From the NCBI GenBank assembly GCA_026989875.1, contig JALSIP010000012.1, positions 1-33,343 on the forward strand: a DNA stretch of 33,343 nt, written 5' to 3'. A program made the position numbers and the translations under genes. The stretch's first letter is position 1. The number at the start of each line of letters is the position of its first letter. Positions 30,041-33,343 of the stretch are shown piece after piece. This stretch comes from an archaeon. GTDB lineage: Archaea; Hydrothermarchaeota; Hydrothermarchaeia; Hydrothermarchaeales; BMS3B. The notes under the pieces are model-generated. The model ran no database searches and had not been told where the DNA came from. It worked only from the letters and a program-made list of their open reading frames with translations.

Positions 30041-30559
30041 ATGAGCGAGGGCTCGGAGTGTGAGGCAAGGGTTAAGGAGCTGGAGGAGGAGCTTGCCAGA
30101 ACAAGGGAAGAGCTGGAGAAAGCGAGGGGTGAGGCTGAGAGCTACCTGAACCGGCTGCGCTACCTGCAGGCAGACTTTGAAAACTACCGCAAACGCATGC
30201 AGCGGGAGCGCGAGGAGCTTGTGCGCACCGCCTCGGAGCGGGTGGTTACCAGGCTCCTGGAGGTGCTGGACAGCTTTGAGCTTGCCCTTGAGAGTGCAAA
30301 GCGCACCAGAGGTAAGAGGGCTCTGGTGGAGGGTATGCAGCTCATCTACACCCAGCTTCGCGGGATTCTTGAGAAGGAGGGCTTAAAGGAAATCCCCTGC
30401 GAGGGTTGCTTAGACCCCTACTACCACGAGGCTGTGGCGGTGGAGGAGAAGGAGGACTGCGAAGATGGCGAGATTCTTGAGGTGCTGCAGAAGGGCTACA
30501 CCTTAAACGGCAAGGTTATCCGCTACGCCAAGGTTAAGGTGGCTAAGAGAGGTGGTTGA
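30041..30559 (+). CDS. grpE: GrpE nucleotide exchange factor for DnaK
   Basis: A 172-residue protein with the GrpE layout. It has a long N-terminal coiled coil ([52 protein letters not shown]), a four-helix middle region ([46 protein letters not shown]), and the C-terminal beta domain ([47 protein letters not shown]) with the signature ending. It releases ADP from DnaK. The length is normal. The ATG is preceded by GGTGGTGG. It is the first gene of the operon; its stop lies one base before the dnaK ATG. Confidence 0.96.
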   Translation: MSEGSECEARVKELEEELARTREELEKARGEAESYLNRLRYLQADFENYRKRMQREREELVRTASERVVTRLLEVLDSFELALESAKRTRGKRALVEGMQLIYTQLRGILEKEGLKEIPCEGCLDPYYHEAVAVEEKEDCEDGEILEVLQKGYTLNGKVIRYAKVKVAKRGG

Positions 30560-30560
30560 C

Positions 30561-32486
30561 ATGGCTAAGGAGCGCATCCTCGGTATAGACCTGGGCACAA
30601 CCAACTCCTGCATGGCGATTATAGAGGGGGGCGAGCCCACGGTAATCCCCAACGCAGAAGGCGGGCGCACCACCCCCAGCATGGTGGCTTTTACCACCAA
30701 GGGCGAGCGCTTAGTGGGCATGGCGGCGAAGAAGCAGGCAATCGCCAACCCGGAGCGCACGGTCTTCTCAATAAAGCGCTTCATGGGCAAGACCTACGAC
30801 GAGGCAATAGAGGATGTGAAGCGCATGCCCTACAGGGTTGTGCGCGGACCAAAAAACGACTGCAGGGTCAGGATAGACGACAGAGAGTACACCCCGCAGG
30901 AAATCTCGGCGATGATTCTGAAGAAGCTTAAAGAAGACGCGGAGAACTACCTGGGTGAGAAGATAACCAAGGCTGTTATAACAGTGCCAGCCTACTTCAA
31001 TGACTCCCAGAGGCAGGCGACCAAGGACGCTGGCAGAATCGCTGGCTTAGAGGTGCTCAGGATAATCAACGAGCCCACCGCTTCCACGCTTGCCTACGGC
31101 TTCAACAAGGACGAGGAGAACCGCATCCTCGTGTACGATTTAGGCGGGGGAACCTTTGACGTGAGCATTCTTGAGACGGGTGAGGGGGTGTTTGAGGTCA
31201 AAGCCACCGCTGGAGACACCCACTTAGGCGGGGACGACTGGGACCAGAGGATTATAGACTGGCTGATTCAGGAGTTTAAAGAGCAGGAGGGCATTGACCT
31301 GAGCAAGGACAGGATGGCGATGCAGCGCCTGAAGGATGCGGCAGAGCGCGCAAAGATTGAGCTTTCAGGGCTCAAGGAGACGGAAATCAACCTGCCCTTC
31401 ATAGCTGCCGGCGAGGACGGGCAGCCCAGGCATCTCAGCGTCACTCTGACGAGGGCGAAGTTTGAGGCTATGACCAAAGACCTGCTGGAGCGCACCGTTC
31501 AGCCAATGAAGCAGGCTCTCAGCGATGCCAAGCTCTCGCCAGAGGACATTGACAAGGTCATTCTTGTCGGGGGAGCTACGAGAATGCCCATGGTGCAGCA
31601 GCTGGTGAAGGACTTCTTCGGCAAGGAGGCGTACAAGAACATTAACCCCGATGAATGCGTTGCCATAGGCGCGGCGGTGCAGGCGGGCGTGTTAGCCGGC
31701 GAGGTGCGAGACCTCCTGCTGCTGGACGTGATTCCGCTTTCGCTGGGTATTGAGACTCTTGGAGGAGTGTTCACCAAGCTCATAGAGCGCAACACCACCA
31801 TACCCACCCGCAGGAGCAAGGTCTTCACCACTGCAGCAGACAACCAGACAAGCGTTGAAATCCACGTGCTCCAGGGCGAGCGTCCAATGGCGCAGGACAA
31901 CCACAGCCTCGGGCGTTTCATCTTAGATGGCATTCCTCCAGCTCCGCGCGGCGTGCCCCAGATTGAGGTCACCTTTGACATAGATGCCAACGGCATCCTT
32001 CACGTCTCTGCGAAGGATTTGGGAACAGGAAAGGAGCAGAGCATCAGGGTTACAGCTACCACCAACCTGAGCGAGGAGGAGATTCAGCGCATCCTAAGGG
32101 AAGCCAAGGAGCACGAGGAGGAGGACCGCAGGCGGAAGGAGCTGGTGGAGGCGAAGAACGAGGCTGACTCGCTGCTCTACACCTCCGAAAAGACCATAGA
32201 GGAGTTCAGGGATAAGGTGCCGCAGGAGAAGGTTGAGGCGGTGAGGAAGGCGATTGAGGAGCTTAAGGAGGCGGTGAAGGGCGACAACATCCAGGAGATT
32301 AAGAGCAAAACCGAGGCTCTGCGAAAGGCGGTGAGCGAGATAGGAGCTGTGATATACCAGCAGGCGGCTCAGCAGGCACAGGCGCAGCAGGCGCAGGGGG
32401 AGCAGGCGCAGGCGGCGGGCAGCGGTAACGGGCAGGGCGAGAAGGTTATAAACGCGGAGTATGAGGATGCAGAGAAGAAGAGCTGA
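30561..32486 (+). CDS. dnaK: Molecular chaperone DnaK (Hsp70)
   Basis: A 641-residue Hsp70. The ATPase domain has [21 protein letters not shown] (phosphate 1), [48 protein letters not shown] (phosphate 2) and [17 protein letters not shown]. The linker is [16 protein letters not shown]. The substrate-binding domain and helical lid follow, ending in an Ala/Gln-rich tail ([18 protein letters not shown]) and [10 protein letters not shown]. The ATG at 30561 is chosen over the track GTG at 30552 because GAGGTGGT precedes it. DnaK is found in only some archaea, and its sequence here is very bacteria-like, which fits the accepted view of ancient acquisition from bacteria. It lies 5 bases before dnaJ. 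Confidence 0.98.
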   Translation: MAKERILGIDLGTTNSCMAIIEGGEPTVIPNAEGGRTTPSMVAFTTKGERLVGMAAKKQAIANPERTVFSIKRFMGKTYDEAIEDVKRMPYRVVRGPKNDCRVRIDDREYTPQEISAMILKKLKEDAENYLGEKITKAVITVPAYFNDSQRQATKDAGRIAGLEVLRIINEPTASTLAYGFNKDEENRILVYDLGGGTFDVSILETGEGVFEVKATAGDTHLGGDDWDQRIIDWLIQEFKEQEGIDLSKDRMAMQRLKDAAERAKIELSGLKETEINLPFIAAGEDGQPRHLSVTLTRAKFEAMTKDLLERTVQPMKQALSDAKLSPEDIDKVILVGGATRMPMVQQLVKDFFGKEAYKNINPDECVAIGAAVQAGVLAGEVRDLLLLDVIPLSLGIETLGGVFTKLIERNTTIPTRRSKVFTTAADNQTSVEIHVLQGERPMAQDNHSLGRFILDGIPPAPRGVPQIEVTFDIDANGILHVSAKDLGTGKEQSIRVTATTNLSEEEIQRILREAKEHEEEDRRRKELVEAKNEADSLLYTSEKTIEEFRDKVPQEKVEAVRKAIEELKEAVKGDNIQEIKSKTEALRKAVSEIGAVIYQQAAQQAQAQQAQGEQAQAAGSGNGQGEKVINAEYEDAEKKS

Positions 32487-32491
32487 GCTGC

Positions 32492-33343
32492 ATGGCTAAG
32501 AGGGACTACTACGAGGTTCTCGGGGTGCCGAGGAATGCAAGCCAGGAGGAGATTAAGAAAGCCTACCGCAGGCTGGCGCTGAAGTACCATCCCGACAGGA
32601 ACAAGAGCAGGGAGGCGGAGGAGAAGTTCAAGGAGATCAGCGAAGCCTACGCGGTGCTCTCTGACCCGGAGAAGCGCAGGCTCTATGATATGTATGGGCA
32701 CGCTGGTATAGATGAGCGCTACTCGCAGGAGGACATCTTCCGCTCGGCACGCTTTGATGACATCTTCGCGGACCTGGGCTTCGGTGGCATAGACAGGCTC
32801 TTTGACCTCTTTTTTGGCGGTGCTAAGCATGCTCCAAGGCGCGGCGCTGACCTGCGCTTTGACATGGAGATTACCCTTGAGGAAGCTGCAAAGGGCGCGG
32901 AGAAGGTGGTGAGCTACCGCCGCCTTGAGACCTGCTCGCACTGCGGCGGCAGCGGCGCAGAGCCAGGGAGCGGTCTCAGAACCTGCCCCGCCTGCGGGGG
33001 TGCCGGGAGAGTGGGTTTCACCCAGCGCACGCCCTTCGGCACCTACTCGCAGTTCACCACCTGCTCGCAGTGCGGCGGCTCCGGAAGCGTCATCGCCAAG
33101 CCGTGCAGCACCTGCGGCGGCTCTGGCAGGGTGGAGAGGCTGCGCAGGCTCAGTGTTAAGATTCCTCCGGGCGTTGACTCGGGGGCAAGGCTGCGCTTGG
33201 CTGGGGAGGGTGAGGCAGGGGAGAGGGGGGCACCTCCGGGGGATCTGTACATCGTAATTCACGTGAAGGAGCACGAGCTCTTTAAGCGTGCCGGTAAGGA
33301 CCTTTACATAGAGGTGCCGATAACCTTCTCCCAGGCGGCGCTG
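32492..33343 (+). CDS. dnaJ: Molecular chaperone DnaJ (Hsp40), C-terminus cut by window end
   Basis: The reading frame stays open to the window end (284 codons present) and so is missing from the ORF track. The J domain ([37 protein letters not shown]) has the HPD motif that stimulates DnaK ATPase. A short G/F region ([23 protein letters not shown]) follows, then the zinc-finger region with four CxxCxGxG repeats: [24 protein letters not shown] and CSTCGGSG, so this is a type I DnaJ. The substrate-binding beta domain begins at [24 protein letters not shown]. The ATG starts 5 bases after the dnaK stop, within the same operon. Confidence 0.97.
   Translation, partial: MAKRDYYEVLGVPRNASQEEIKKAYRRLALKYHPDRNKSREAEEKFKEISEAYAVLSDPEKRRLYDMYGHAGIDERYSQEDIFRSARFDDIFADLGFGGIDRLFDLFFGGAKHAPRRGADLRFDMEITLEEAAKGAEKVVSYRRLETCSHCGGSGAEPGSGLRTCPACGGAGRVGFTQRTPFGTYSQFTTCSQCGGSGSVIAKPCSTCGGSGRVERLRRLSVKIPPGVDSGARLRLAGEGEAGERGAPPGDLYIVIHVKEHELFKRAGKDLYIEVPITFSQAAL

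Noticed and set aside
32369-33274. Minus-strand ORF of 301 aa opposite dnaK end and dnaJ
   Set aside because: Shadow of the strongly supported dnaK/dnaJ frames; Ala/Leu/Pro-rich composition only.

Overview
The window reads as a GC-rich euryarchaeal chromosome segment. Archaeal marker genes set the domain: an MCM helicase beside an OB-fold RPA-like protein, Pelota, aTrm56, archaeal-type GluRS, aRNase J, the isopentenyl phosphate kinase route of isoprenoid synthesis, DUF424, DUF2095 and DUF2250 proteins, and TATA-type promoters that in two cases sit at the distance expected for leaderless mRNAs. A protein resembling methanogenesis marker 12, together with a Ni-CO dehydrogenase and a GrpE-DnaK-DnaJ operon, suggests a methanogen or a close relative in or near the Methanomicrobia/Methanosarcinia. 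The exact taxon cannot be fixed from this window.

Layout. (1) 1-3283 is a stress and transport patch: a minus-strand operon usp -> usp-with-two-TM -> TauE/SafE permease (cut by the window edge), then two paralogous small membrane proteins (minus) flanking a plus-strand ArsR-like winged-helix regulator plus UspA pair. (2) 3388-6245 holds a stand-alone Ni-CODH (cooS) and, convergent to it, an FTR1-type iron permease whose promoter carries two TTAGGNNNNCCTAA boxes. (3) 6276-10635 is a tight minus-strand run: degenerate M50-like membrane protein -> rhomboid protease -> MCM -> RPA-like OB-fold protein -> DUF424. (4) 10674-11258 is a tandem DUF2250-type winged-helix protein. (5) 11261-20687 is a nine-gene minus-strand run: aTrm56 -> COG2232 ATP-grasp -> pheA -> methanogenesis marker 12-like -> mevalonate kinase -> isopentenyl phosphate kinase -> type 2 IPP isomerase -> RNase J -> gltX, nearly all overlapping or a few bases apart. 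(6) 20751-24487 contains DUF2095, a nucleotide-sugar dehydrogenase, a lipoprotein with a degenerate NodB domain overlapping trpA, and tRNA-Pro(UGG), whose 5' end lies inside the trpA 3' end. (7) 24498-27012 holds pelota and a TrkH-type potassium transporter. (8) 27015-29896 is a second stress patch: usp -> TauE/SafE -> tandem usp on minus, divergent from a paralogue of the first ArsR-like regulator. (9) 30041-33343 is grpE-dnaK-dnaJ (dnaJ is cut by the window end).

The strongest candidate for an undescribed system is the pair of stress patches at the two ends. Each has a paralogous winged-helix regulator, several Usp proteins, a TauE/SafE permease, and AT-rich control regions with related palindromic or repeated motifs. 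The left patch adds twin small membrane proteins that share a 48-bp block of perfect DNA identity. No stretch longer than 300 bases lacks a gene; the longest gap (29370-29611) is described as a regulatory region. No CRISPR array, insertion sequence or rRNA was seen.
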